A stretch of 64,000 nucleotides of DNA, from positions 62,001-126,000 of the forward strand of contig JAUHWH010000008.1 in NCBI GenBank assembly GCA_030424715.1. Reading direction: 5' to 3'. The position numbers and the translations under genes are program-made. Below are positions 55,046 through 63,308 of this stretch, one piece after another. The stretch's first letter is position 1, and each line of letters starts with the position of its first letter. Below the pieces are notes generated by a model, which had not been told where the DNA came from, did not search any database, and was given only the letters and a program-made list of their open reading frames with translations. This stretch comes from Bdellovibrionia bacterium. Its GTDB lineage: Bacteria; Bdellovibrionota; Bdellovibrionia; Bdellovibrionales; JAGQZY01.

Positions 55046-56422
55046 TTAGAAATTAATTCGCGATAGGAGCACTTTTATATCGTCGTTGGTCAGGAAGAGT
55101 CCAGCCCCAATAAAACTTGACGCATTATCATTCCCATTGGCGAAAATATACTGTTGGCCACCCACCACGTACATGCCCTTAAAAAAGCTGTAACGGAGGT
55201 AAGCTCGCACATTGGGCGTGTCAAAATCAAAGGCGTCGAAGGAGAAGCGCATTTGGTTTCGGTAAAAATTGTACTCCAGACCGACACCACCACGACTCTC
55301 CATCATGCCGCCCTTGATCGTCCAATTGTAAAACTTTTTACCGAAGAGGGCGGTTAACCGAAGTTGAAAATCATTCGCGGTTTCTTGCACCGTCACAGTG
55401 GGCTGCCCACCATCAACGACATTGGTCTGAGTTTGACGAGTGATCACTCCGTCAGGTGACGTGATTCCAGCCACTTCATAAAAGCGATCCAGCCCCGGTT
55501 GAATCCGAATTCCTATGTAGGACCGAACGCCATCACCGTTGGTTAAAACGTGAGAGTAGTAGTCAAAGCTCGTTTGAATTTTAGAACCGGCATCGATAAA
55601 ACTATTAATCCCAGCGATGGCGGTGTTGAGTTCTTCCACCGTCTCTTCATCGTTAACCAAGCGACCGATCGTTCCTTCACCGCGATTGATTTTGCCTGAA
55701 ATATCATCAATATTGCCGAGCGCACTTTCTAAGCGCATCATCGAGCTGTTGAAACGAGCCTGAAAGCCCTCTTGGCTCTCATCATTGATCAGGTCGTCGA
55801 GCGTGCCAGTGACATTGTTGAGGTGGTCAATCAACTCGGCCACTTCGTCTTTTTTACTGCCAACCAGCTGAGAAAGATCGTTGGTCAAGGTCTCGATATT
55901 TTTAACAATTTTCCCGATGGGTTTGGCATCATCGCCTTCGGTGGCGTCGCGAATATTATTCACAACTTCACCCAGTGACTTGGTGATTTTACTGACTTCC
56001 GTCACCAATCGATCAATCGAGGCATTGTCATCAACCACGATAATTTGTTCGCGATCTTTTAAGACGGGATCGTTCATGGAACCAGGAATAATTTCGACAT
56101 GCTTGTCGCCCAAAATCCCGTTGGCTCGGATCTCAATTTTTGCCGATTGTGTGATGACCACGTCTGGTCGGATGGCCATTTCGACAATGGCTTTGCCTTG
56201 GCTCAACTTAATGTCCTCGATCATGCCCACTCGAATACCGGCAACATTCACAGGGCTCTTTTTGATCAGCCCCCCGGCATTTTCAATTTCAAACCAGACT
56301 CTTTTGGTGCCACCCATAAAATTCGGGCTCTCGGAAACTCGCATCGACATGACTCCGACTAATGTCGCAACCACGATAACCATCAAGCCCACTTTAAATT
56401 CGGGTGTTCCCAATAAATTCAT
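55046..56422 (-). CDS. mlaD: MlaD-type MCE protein with long beta-rich C-terminus
   Basis: The MCE subunit of an inner-membrane phospholipid transporter. The 458-aa protein has an N-terminal membrane helix (FKVGLMVIVVATLVGVMSM), an MCE domain (about 35-120: RVWFEIENAGGLIKKSPVNVAGIRVGMIEDIKL), a helical coiled-coil segment (about 125-275), and about 170 residues with strand-like repeats that end GAGLFLTNDDIKVLLSRINF. E. coli MlaD is only about 183 aa. The aromatic C-terminal strand suggests contact with or insertion in the outer membrane. It overlaps mlaF by 4 nt. Confidence 0.92.
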   Translation of the reverse strand: MNLLGTPEFKVGLMVIVVATLVGVMSMRVSESPNFMGGTKRVWFEIENAGGLIKKSPVNVAGIRVGMIEDIKLSQGKAIVEMAIRPDVVITQSAKIEIRANGILGDKHVEIIPGSMNDPVLKDREQIIVVDDNASIDRLVTEVSKITKSLGEVVNNIRDATEGDDAKPIGKIVKNIETLTNDLSQLVGSKKDEVAELIDHLNNVTGTLDDLINDESQEGFQARFNSSMMRLESALGNIDDISGKINRGEGTIGRLVNDEETVEELNTAIAGINSFIDAGSKIQTSFDYYSHVLTNGDGVRSYIGIRIQPGLDRFYEVAGITSPDGVITRQTQTNVVDGGQPTVTVQETANDFQLRLTALFGKKFYNWTIKGGMMESRGGVGLEYNFYRNQMRFSFDAFDFDTPNVRAYLRYSFFKGMYVVGGQQYIFANGNDNASSFIGAGLFLTNDDIKVLLSRINF

Positions 56423-57180
56423 TTCTTATTCACTCCTTTAGAAACAAAACGAGCCACTAAAGGGTTATCGGATTCCAGAAAAACTTTTGGAGGGCCATGG
56501 AGTAAAACTTTGCCGCTGTCTAACATTGCTACATAATCTCCGATGCGAAAAGCTGCGTGTAAGTCATGGGACACCACCAATGACGCAGTGTCCTCTTTAT
56601 GATTATGCGTGCTCAAGATCAGATTATCCACCATTTCCGTTAAAATGGGATCAAGGCCAGTCGTTGGTTCGTCATAAATCAGAATATCTGGATCAAGGGC
56701 GAGGGCTCGCGCCAGGCCACAGCGCTTTCTCATCCCACCTGAAACCTCACCAGGCAATTTGTTGTAGTGCTTCTCATCGAGCCCGGACTGCTTTAGTTTT
56801 TCAAAAGCCATCTCTTTAATCTGAGACTTTGATAGGTCTTTGCGATGCTCTTTTAAGGGGAACTGCACATTCTCTAAAACCGTCATATCATCGAACAAAG
56901 CCGCGTACTGAAAGAGGACCCCAAAGTGCTTACGCATTTTGATGGTCTCTTCGTCTCCCATACTGGCGATGTCCTTGCCCAAAACCTTTATTTGCCCCGA
57001 AGTTGGCTTCAAAAGACCTAATATGTGTTTTAAAAGAACACTTTTGCCCGTCCCACTAAAGCCAATGATGACAGTGATTTTACCTTTGGGCACCTTCAGG
57101 TTGATCCCGTTTAGAACATAGTCGCCTTCAGAGAAAGACTTTTTAACATCAATTATTTCAATCGCATTTTCTTGGGCCAT
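56419..57180 (-). CDS. mlaF: ABC transporter ATPase of the Mla system
   Basis: The 253-aa ABC ATPase has Walker A GFSGTGKSVLLKH, Q loop LFQYAALFDD, signature VSGGMRKRCGLARAL and Walker B DILIYDEPTTGLDP with VVSHD (H loop). The variant Walker A (GFSGTGKS) and the partner order mlaE-F-D match phospholipid transporters of the Mla/MCE type. Confidence 0.95.
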   Translation of the reverse strand: MAQENAIEIIDVKKSFSEGDYVLNGINLKVPKGKITVIIGFSGTGKSVLLKHILGLLKPTSGQIKVLGKDIASMGDEETIKMRKHFGVLFQYAALFDDMTVLENVQFPLKEHRKDLSKSQIKEMAFEKLKQSGLDEKHYNKLPGEVSGGMRKRCGLARALALDPDILIYDEPTTGLDPILTEMVDNLILSTHNHKEDTASLVVSHDLHAAFRIGDYVAMLDSGKVLLHGPPKVFLESDNPLVARFVSKGVNKK

Positions 57181-57204
57181 GACTGTCTCTGCTGAAAATT
57201 AAGG

Positions 57205-58065
57205 TTAGGCTGTCCACTTGTAATAAACTTCAATCAAATTCATTAAAAAGAAATCCAAAATAATGATCATCACCATACTGAGAACAACTCCTCGGTTGGT
57301 GGCATCCCCCACTCCACGAGCTCCTCCCTTGGTGTTAAAGCCCCGGTAGGTGCATATCAATGAAAAGACCGCTCCAAAAACAGCGCCCTTGATAAGACCC
57401 TCGTTAATATGAGCGGGGTTCAACCACAAGGCTGTCTTGTCCCAGAAGATGGCTTCGTCCATTTCAAGAACACGGATGCAAAGAAAATAAGAGCCGATCA
57501 TCGCCACAAAATCAAAGACACCTGTGAGCAACGGCAAGGCGATGATCGAAGCCCAGATACGAGGAGCCACCAGATATTCTTGGGGCTCAACCCCCATCAC
57601 TTCAAGAGCGTCGATCTGTTCACTCACTCGCATCGACCCAAGGTTGGCAGCCATCGCCCCACCGGCGCGGGCCGACACAATCAAGCCGGTAAGAACCGGT
57701 CCCAATTCTCGAGCAATCCCCATGGCGACGATAGGGCCTGTCAGACTCGTGGCATTCACCATCTTAAAGCCGAGGTAGACCTGAAAAGACAAAGCCATCC
57801 CGGTGAATGTTCCCGTTAGAACAACAATAAAAATCGATTTGTTGCCGATGAATTCCATTTGCTGCACAAACTCTTTAAACCGGTAGGGTTTTGAAAAAAA
57901 AGTTTTAAGAGAGTAGGCACCAAAAGAAAAAACGTCTCCGACTTCATAGATAAACCCTTCGAAGGTTTGCCATAAGGTGAGAAAGGCCAAATCGATATAA
58001 TGATTTACTTTTTGTCGAATCTGCTCAACCACTGCAAACCCCGTAGTCGCGTGGGACTCTCTCAC
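57205..58065 (-). CDS. mlaE: MlaE-family ABC permease
   Basis: The 286-aa permease has five to six membrane helices and the family core QMEFIGNKSIFIVVLTGTFTGMALSFQVY, AMGIARELGPVLTGLIVSARAGGAMAANLGSMRVSEQIDALEVMGV. The GTG at 58065 gives an unusually long overlap (41 nt) with alr. A GTG at 58032 would leave an 8-nt overlap and starts after GGGG; the true start is uncertain. Confidence 0.93.
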   Translation of the reverse strand: MRESHATTGFAVVEQIRQKVNHYIDLAFLTLWQTFEGFIYEVGDVFSFGAYSLKTFFSKPYRFKEFVQQMEFIGNKSIFIVVLTGTFTGMALSFQVYLGFKMVNATSLTGPIVAMGIARELGPVLTGLIVSARAGGAMAANLGSMRVSEQIDALEVMGVEPQEYLVAPRIWASIIALPLLTGVFDFVAMIGSYFLCIRVLEMDEAIFWDKTALWLNPAHINEGLIKGAVFGAVFSLICTYRGFNTKGGARGVGDATNRGVVLSMVMIIILDFFLMNLIEVYYKWTA

Positions 58066-59161
58066 TGATCCCGGTCATCACTTCGTAGGTCACCCGCCCG
58101 GCCTTCTCAGCCAACTCTTCAACTGTCACTTCATCGGTCCCTTGTCGACCGATAATCACGACTTCGGAGCCAATCAATAATCTGGGGTTTTGTTGTACCA
58201 AAGTTAAATCCACCATTGTGTAGTCCATACAAACCCGTCCTCGAACGGGAACTCTTTTTCCCTGCACTAGGAACTCGCCTTTGTTGGACAGGGAACGACA
58301 AACACCGTCCCCATAGCCCGCCGGCACAATTCCAATCACGGAGTCCTGAGGAGCCGTCCAAGTGCCACCATAAGAAACAACGTCTCCCGATTTTACTTCC
58401 TGAAGACTAACTATTTTAGACTTGAACTCCATAACCGGACTTACGAGAGGCTTTAATTGTAGGTTTTCACCGGGGTCAATACCATAGACTAGGAGGCCAG
58501 GACGAAAACCATAGCGATAGGGTTGTTTATTTTTGTGAAGAGCAGCGATCGCTGCCGAGTTGTACACATGCTGAATGGGTGCCGATTGTTTAAACAAAGA
58601 CGAAATCTTCTCAAACTCTTGCACCTGTTGCCAGGCACTGCCCTGTTCTTTCACGACGCTGGCTCCCGAATGTAAATGAGTCCCGAGCCCAGCAATCACC
58701 AGCAGCGGGTTTTTGGCGAGAACCTGCAACAGCCCCTCAATTTCATGGGACTGAAACCCCAAGCGGTGCATCCCAGAATCAATCTTTAGGTGAATCGGCG
58801 TCGCTTGCTGAATCTGTTGGCAGAGCTCACTGAGCTGATCGAAGTCCGAAACTACGGGGGTTAGCTGGTGCTCCAGTAAAGCTTGCACAGCGGCCTTGCC
58901 CTGAAATCCGAACACCAAAATATTTTCGGTGATGTGATGCTCACGGAGATGCACACCTTCTTCAACAGAAGACACTCCCATTTGCTGGCACCCTGCTCGG
59001 ATCAAGGTTTTTCCCACCGCAACGTCGCCGTGACCGTAGGCATTGGCTTTGATCATAGGACAAACAAAATCAAAACCCGGACCAAAAGAACTGAGAACGC
59101 GATAGTTTTGGGCAAGACGATCCAGGTGAATGGTCAACGATGTCGGACGGAAGAAAGCCAT
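58025..59161 (-). CDS. alr: Alanine racemase
   Basis: Alr makes D-alanine for peptidoglycan with PLP. The 378-aa protein has the PLP lysine motif CPMIKANAYGHG, HLKIDSGMHRLGF, SGASV, the catalytic Tyr region GYGDGVCRSLSNKG, GRVCMDYTMVDLT and EVVIIGRQGTDEVTVEELA. It is the first gene of the long operon. The leader up to the hybrid kinase gene (59162-59418) shows only promoter-like signals and no gene. Confidence 0.96.
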   Translation of the reverse strand: MAFFRPTSLTIHLDRLAQNYRVLSSFGPGFDFVCPMIKANAYGHGDVAVGKTLIRAGCQQMGVSSVEEGVHLREHHITENILVFGFQGKAAVQALLEHQLTPVVSDFDQLSELCQQIQQATPIHLKIDSGMHRLGFQSHEIEGLLQVLAKNPLLVIAGLGTHLHSGASVVKEQGSAWQQVQEFEKISSLFKQSAPIQHVYNSAAIAALHKNKQPYRYGFRPGLLVYGIDPGENLQLKPLVSPVMEFKSKIVSLQEVKSGDVVSYGGTWTAPQDSVIGIVPAGYGDGVCRSLSNKGEFLVQGKRVPVRGRVCMDYTMVDLTLVQQNPRLLIGSEVVIIGRQGTDEVTVEELAEKAGRVTYEVMTGISERVPRDYGVCSG

Positions 59162-59354
59162 CTTTGGATTTTACAGGCTGGACTCCCCACGAGTCACCCT
59201 CAAAATCGCTTCTGCCCACTCCCTGGGCCGTCATCAATAATTCACTCATGGGAACCTCACTACCGATGCCTAGACCACCTCGTTTGCCTCTAAATTCGAC
59301 TCAATTGTAAACACCACCAGAGCCGCTGTCGGGTCCAAAGATTATTGTTATTAC

Positions 59355-59381
59355 TTAAGTTTATCATCAAAAAGCCGATAG
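59355..59381 (+). promoter_or_regulatory. Strong FliA (sigma-28) promoter match before hybrid kinase
   Basis: TTAAGTTT, 11 nt, then GCCGATAG: 7 of 8 and 7 of 8 matches to TAAAGTTT-N11-GCCGATAA with exact spacing, ending 37 bp before the ATG. It is as good as or better than the site at 17438 and points to control by the flagellar sigma factor. Confidence 0.6.
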
Positions 59382-59418
59382 ATTGGGAACCCCTGGGCAC
59401 GACTTTTAAGAGGCATCA

Positions 59419-61845
59419 ATGAAAAAACCAAAGACTCCCAAAAACGAGAAGAAAAGACTTGAAGATCTTTATCGCTACGAAACCTTAGACACCCAGTCGG
59501 AAACCTGTTTTGATGAAATCACAGCGCTGGCCCAACAAGTTTGTGGAACGGAAATCGCCCTCGTCTCATTGGTAGACTCAGACCGGCAGTGGTTTAAATC
59601 AAAGAAAGGTCTGGATGCTTCTGAAACACCCCGTGATATCTCATTTTGCGGCCATGCTATTTTAACAGATGACTTTTTTCAAATCGAAGACACCCACAGT
59701 GATCAGCGCTTTTCTGACAACCCCTTGGTTACCGGCACTCCTCACATTCGATTTTATGCCGGCTCACCTCTAATAACCCCCAGTGGCAGCGCCATCGGCA
59801 CTCTTTGCGTGATCGACTCGAAGCCAAAAAAACTATCGACTCAGCAGCAAGAAACCCTGCGACTGCTTGCCAAAAGTGTGGTCCAAATTTTTGAACTTCG
59901 CTTGAAAAACAAAGCCTTGCTCGAGACCAATGAGGTCATGACGGAATTTCAGAACGTGGCTCATATCGGCGGCTGGGAGCTCGACCTTGCGACAAAAAAG
60001 ACAGTCTGGTCCCCAGAAATTTACAACATCTACGGAATTCCCCTAGGAACACCCACTGACGAGATCCAAGGTCTGTCATATTACAGTGAAGAGAGTCAAC
60101 ACCGACTCGTTAAAGACCTGGAGAGATGTATAACCACAGGCGACATCATGGATGGCGCCTACGAGCTTACCGATACTGATGGCGAAAAAAAGTGGGTTCG
60201 CAACATCGGGCGCCTGATTCGTAATTCTGGGGGTGAGCCTGAGAAAGTCATCGGGACGACCCAAGACATCACTGATCAAATGGAACGAGAGAATGAACTG
60301 ATTATACAGCGGCAATTTCTATCGGAGACTCTCAACAATATGCCCTCTATGTTCTACACGAGAACGGCCCGAGGCGAGCTCTTGATGGTCAACGACAAGT
60401 TCTCAGAGTTTCACAATTGCAAAAACAAACCCGTTGTGGGTCGTCGAGATCGAGATGTGCTGGGTGAAAAAAACTTTGCGGTCACTTCAGTCAACGATTC
60501 AAAAACTTTGGCGGAAGGTTCGATTGTCGACACCGAAGAAGAGCTCTTTGACCACCAGGGGAACAAAAAAATCTTTCAATCCTTTCGCTTCCCCTACCGA
60601 GATCAAAACGGCGAAATTTATGCAACAGGATGCATCTCTCTCGACATAACCAATAAAAAAATCTTGGAGTCTCAAGCGCTTCATCGGGCAAGACTCGCAT
60701 CCATTGGTGAAATGGCGGCCGGTGCTGGCCACGAAATCAATAACCCGTTGGCGATTATCATTGGCTACATTTCTAAAATCAAAAAGCTGCAGGCCAAACA
60801 AGATCTCAGCGATGCGGAGCTCAGCACTATTCTAGAAAAAATCAATAGGTCGGCTTTTCGTATATCGAAGATCGTCTCTGGTATTCGCAGCTTTTCACGT
60901 CACGAACCCCAAGAGACCATGGACTTTGACGTTGTAGAAACCCTGCGTGAATCGGTCAATATGTTCCAAGAAATCTTTGAAGGAGAGGGTGTAAAAGTCG
61001 AGTTCAGCACCCCACTGCCGTTCAACCAATACTATGTCGAGGGCAACCGTGGCCAAATCCAGCAGATATTAATCAATTTGATGACCAATGCCAAAGACGC
61101 CGTCAGCAAAACTTTAAACCCGAAGATAGAGGTGCATTGCGAAGACTTTAACGACGAGATCCTTATCAAGGTGGCCGACAACGGCTCTGGTATTTCCAAA
61201 CAAGTTCAGTCCCGCATTTTCGATCCTTTTTTTACGACCAAAGCCATCAACAAGGGCACCGGGCTGGGACTCAGCATCGTGCACAAGTTGGTAAACGACC
61301 ACCAAGGGTCCATCCGAATTGACTCCGAAGAAAATGTCGGCACTACATTCAGCATTGTGCTTCCTGTTAAAAAAGACAGCTCCAAAGTTTCAAACGACCT
61401 ACAAAGCCTCGCGGACAGCTTTGAGCTCCCCAGCTTGACGAAAGAAAAAAGCATTTTACTAATTGATGATGAGATCGAAATTCGAGAGCTTCTAAAAGAA
61501 AACCTGACGTTACACGACTTTGATGTCACCACGGCCCACAATGGGGTTGAAGGGCTTAAGCTCCTCGAAAACCCAGAAAACCACTTTGATTTGATCCTTT
61601 GTGATATTCGCATGCCCGAGATGGACGGTTACGAGTTTTTTCAACGAATTCAAAAACTCGACAGAACGCTCCCCAAATTTGTGTTTATCACCGGAGGGGT
61701 GAATATCGACCTCGCCGTGCCCTTGGCCGACTTGGAGAAGCAAGTGGATGGATTTCTATACAAGCCCTTTAGCCACAGCGAAATACTCAGAATGCTCAGT
61801 CAGGTGTTCGAAGAAGAGAGTGAGATTCTCTCCGACGCAGGTTGA
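59419..61845 (+). CDS. Hybrid sensor histidine kinase (GAF-PAS-PAS-HisKA-HATPase-REC)
   Basis: The 808-aa protein has no membrane segment. A GAF domain (about 20-165: DRQWFKSKKGLDASETPRDISFCGHAI, FYAGSPLITPSGSAIGTLCVID) is followed by two PAS domains (about 175-290, 295-415), HisKA with His438 (GAGHEINNPLAII), HATPase (QQILINLMTNAKDAV, VADNGSGI, GLGLSIVHKL) and a C-terminal receiver with Asp729 (LILCDIRMPEMDGYEF) and Lys (LYKPF). Phosphotransfer inside the protein or to another regulator is expected. AGAGG lies before the ATG and a FliA-like promoter is upstream. Confidence 0.94.
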   Translation: MKKPKTPKNEKKRLEDLYRYETLDTQSETCFDEITALAQQVCGTEIALVSLVDSDRQWFKSKKGLDASETPRDISFCGHAILTDDFFQIEDTHSDQRFSDNPLVTGTPHIRFYAGSPLITPSGSAIGTLCVIDSKPKKLSTQQQETLRLLAKSVVQIFELRLKNKALLETNEVMTEFQNVAHIGGWELDLATKKTVWSPEIYNIYGIPLGTPTDEIQGLSYYSEESQHRLVKDLERCITTGDIMDGAYELTDTDGEKKWVRNIGRLIRNSGGEPEKVIGTTQDITDQMERENELIIQRQFLSETLNNMPSMFYTRTARGELLMVNDKFSEFHNCKNKPVVGRRDRDVLGEKNFAVTSVNDSKTLAEGSIVDTEEELFDHQGNKKIFQSFRFPYRDQNGEIYATGCISLDITNKKILESQALHRARLASIGEMAAGAGHEINNPLAIIIGYISKIKKLQAKQDLSDAELSTILEKINRSAFRISKIVSGIRSFSRHEPQETMDFDVVETLRESVNMFQEIFEGEGVKVEFSTPLPFNQYYVEGNRGQIQQILINLMTNAKDAVSKTLNPKIEVHCEDFNDEILIKVADNGSGISKQVQSRIFDPFFTTKAINKGTGLGLSIVHKLVNDHQGSIRIDSEENVGTTFSIVLPVKKDSSKVSNDLQSLADSFELPSLTKEKSILLIDDEIEIRELLKENLTLHDFDVTTAHNGVEGLKLLENPENHFDLILCDIRMPEMDGYEFFQRIQKLDRTLPKFVFITGGVNIDLAVPLADLEKQVDGFLYKPFSHSEILRMLSQVFEEESEILSDAG

Positions 61846-61870
61846 GGATTGCGCCCAGTATCAGGCGGCG

Positions 61871-61888
61871 CGACCCTCTACAGGGTCG
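61871..61888. other. Short hairpin between convergent genes
   Basis: CGACCCT CTAC AGGGTCG is a perfect 7-bp inverted repeat with a 4-nt loop, overlapping the stop of the 61878 gene. No T-run follows on either strand. It may act as a weak bidirectional terminator. Confidence 0.35.
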
Positions 61889-63308
61889 AAAACTCAGGTT
61901 CAAAATTATCGTCTGCGCTGTAAAGACAGACCTTGTTCTTCCCAGAGACCACCACTTGCGAGCAGGCTTGCTTGGCATCCTCGAAGAGCGCATCAGAGTC
62001 ACCCGACAAACTCGGGTATTCACTAACTCCAAAGCATAAACGTAGGGGGGTGTTTTGCGTCTTCAGCCCACGAGCGACCAACTGCCGGCGAAGCGTCTCC
62101 GCCTTTATGGCCGCGTCCTCATAGCGGCAATGGGGTAAAACCATGGCAAAGTGACCCTTGTCGAGATGACAGATAAAGTCGTAGCTGCGCAAACTTTGTT
62201 TGATGATCTCAAAGGCTTGGTTGATCTGAGCGTCCTCGTCTCCGATATATTCGATCTGAGAGACTATCAGGGCCACCGGCAACTTGAGACGCCTTGCTCT
62301 TGAAACTTCACGAGACAAGGCCAAGGGGAATTGTGTTTTCGTCACGGTCATTTCTAGATTGTTGTCGACTTCAACCCCGCGACCCGTTTTTTCTAAATCA
62401 CAGTTGCGTAACGCCAAGCTTAAGTATTTTGCCGTCTTTTGCAAGTAGGGTGTGGCTTCAAAATGAATCGCCACAATCATTCCGTAAAAATGATCAGCAA
62501 ACTCCACCGGTTGCATCAAAAAGTTTTCACAGGAAAAACTTTCTTCAATAAGGCCACGAAGTCGATTGAACTCTTCTCCGCGATCTTTACTGAGTCGGCT
62601 TTCATTAAAGGGTATACTCTGTCCCCGAAAGTAGTTCTCTGAGGCGAAGCTCGTGCGCGTTACGAGCAACTGATCTTTGGAGTGGTAATTTTTAAAGTAA
62701 ACAAACTCACTGGTGGGAAAGTCGCTCTTCAGTTGAGTGATCATTTGCTCGACCATTCCAGACTCCGTCTGCTGACTGGAACTTAGTAAACCGGAGATGT
62801 CTGTCTCCAAGGCCGGACTGCGGGGCTGAAAAGAGTCACGAGAGGCCTGTTCATCCAGGCGCTCGACGATCTTTGCCGTTTCATCAGATCTTTGTTCGGC
62901 GATGAACTTGTATATCGACTTTTCAATGATTTTGTTCAGGCGTAATTCCAGCATCTCTGGCCCGGCCGCTGGCCAGCTTAAAAAATCATCGACCAGTCCA
63001 GCTTTCAGCAATGCGTGCACCCCGGGCCAGAACTCTCGGCCACCGAGTAAAATAATTTCTACCTCTGAGGAGGCTTCTCTGACTTTCGTCAACATTTCTC
63101 TAAAGCGTAGACTCAAAGGCTGATAATAGAGAACAAACACATGGGGTAAGTCTTGCTTCAAAGACTCTAAGAAAAGACCTCGACTGTTAAAAACAGTGAT
63201 ATCAAAACCACTTTTCTTCAAAAGGTCGCTAACTTTATCGCCCCGACTGATCTCCTCATCGTAGCAATAGATTTTGAATTCCTCTTTATAAGCCTCAACG
63301 ATTGACAT
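61878..63308 (-). CDS. Protein with degenerate receiver and GGDEF domains
   Basis: The 476-aa protein has an N-terminal receiver-like fold (FKIYCYDEEISRGDKVSDLLKKSG...HVFVLYYQPLSL, with no phospho-Asp at the usual place), a GAF-like middle (about 180-300: FPTSEFVYFKNYHSKDQLLV), and a C-terminal GGDEF fold (about 320-470: LPVALIVSQIEYIG, SYDFICHLDKGHFAMVLPHC, LRLCFGVSEYPS). The catalytic GGDEF loop reads LDKGHF, so c-di-GMP synthesis is not expected. The track start at 63428 lies inside the next gene; ATG 63308 has AAGGA at good spacing and overlaps the next stop by 14 nt. Confidence 0.8.
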   Translation of the reverse strand: MSIVEAYKEEFKIYCYDEEISRGDKVSDLLKKSGFDITVFNSRGLFLESLKQDLPHVFVLYYQPLSLRFREMLTKVREASSEVEIILLGGREFWPGVHALLKAGLVDDFLSWPAAGPEMLELRLNKIIEKSIYKFIAEQRSDETAKIVERLDEQASRDSFQPRSPALETDISGLLSSSQQTESGMVEQMITQLKSDFPTSEFVYFKNYHSKDQLLVTRTSFASENYFRGQSIPFNESRLSKDRGEEFNRLRGLIEESFSCENFLMQPVEFADHFYGMIVAIHFEATPYLQKTAKYLSLALRNCDLEKTGRGVEVDNNLEMTVTKTQFPLALSREVSRARRLKLPVALIVSQIEYIGDEDAQINQAFEIIKQSLRSYDFICHLDKGHFAMVLPHCRYEDAAIKAETLRRQLVARGLKTQNTPLRLCFGVSEYPSLSGDSDALFEDAKQACSQVVVSGKNKVCLYSADDNFEPEFSTL

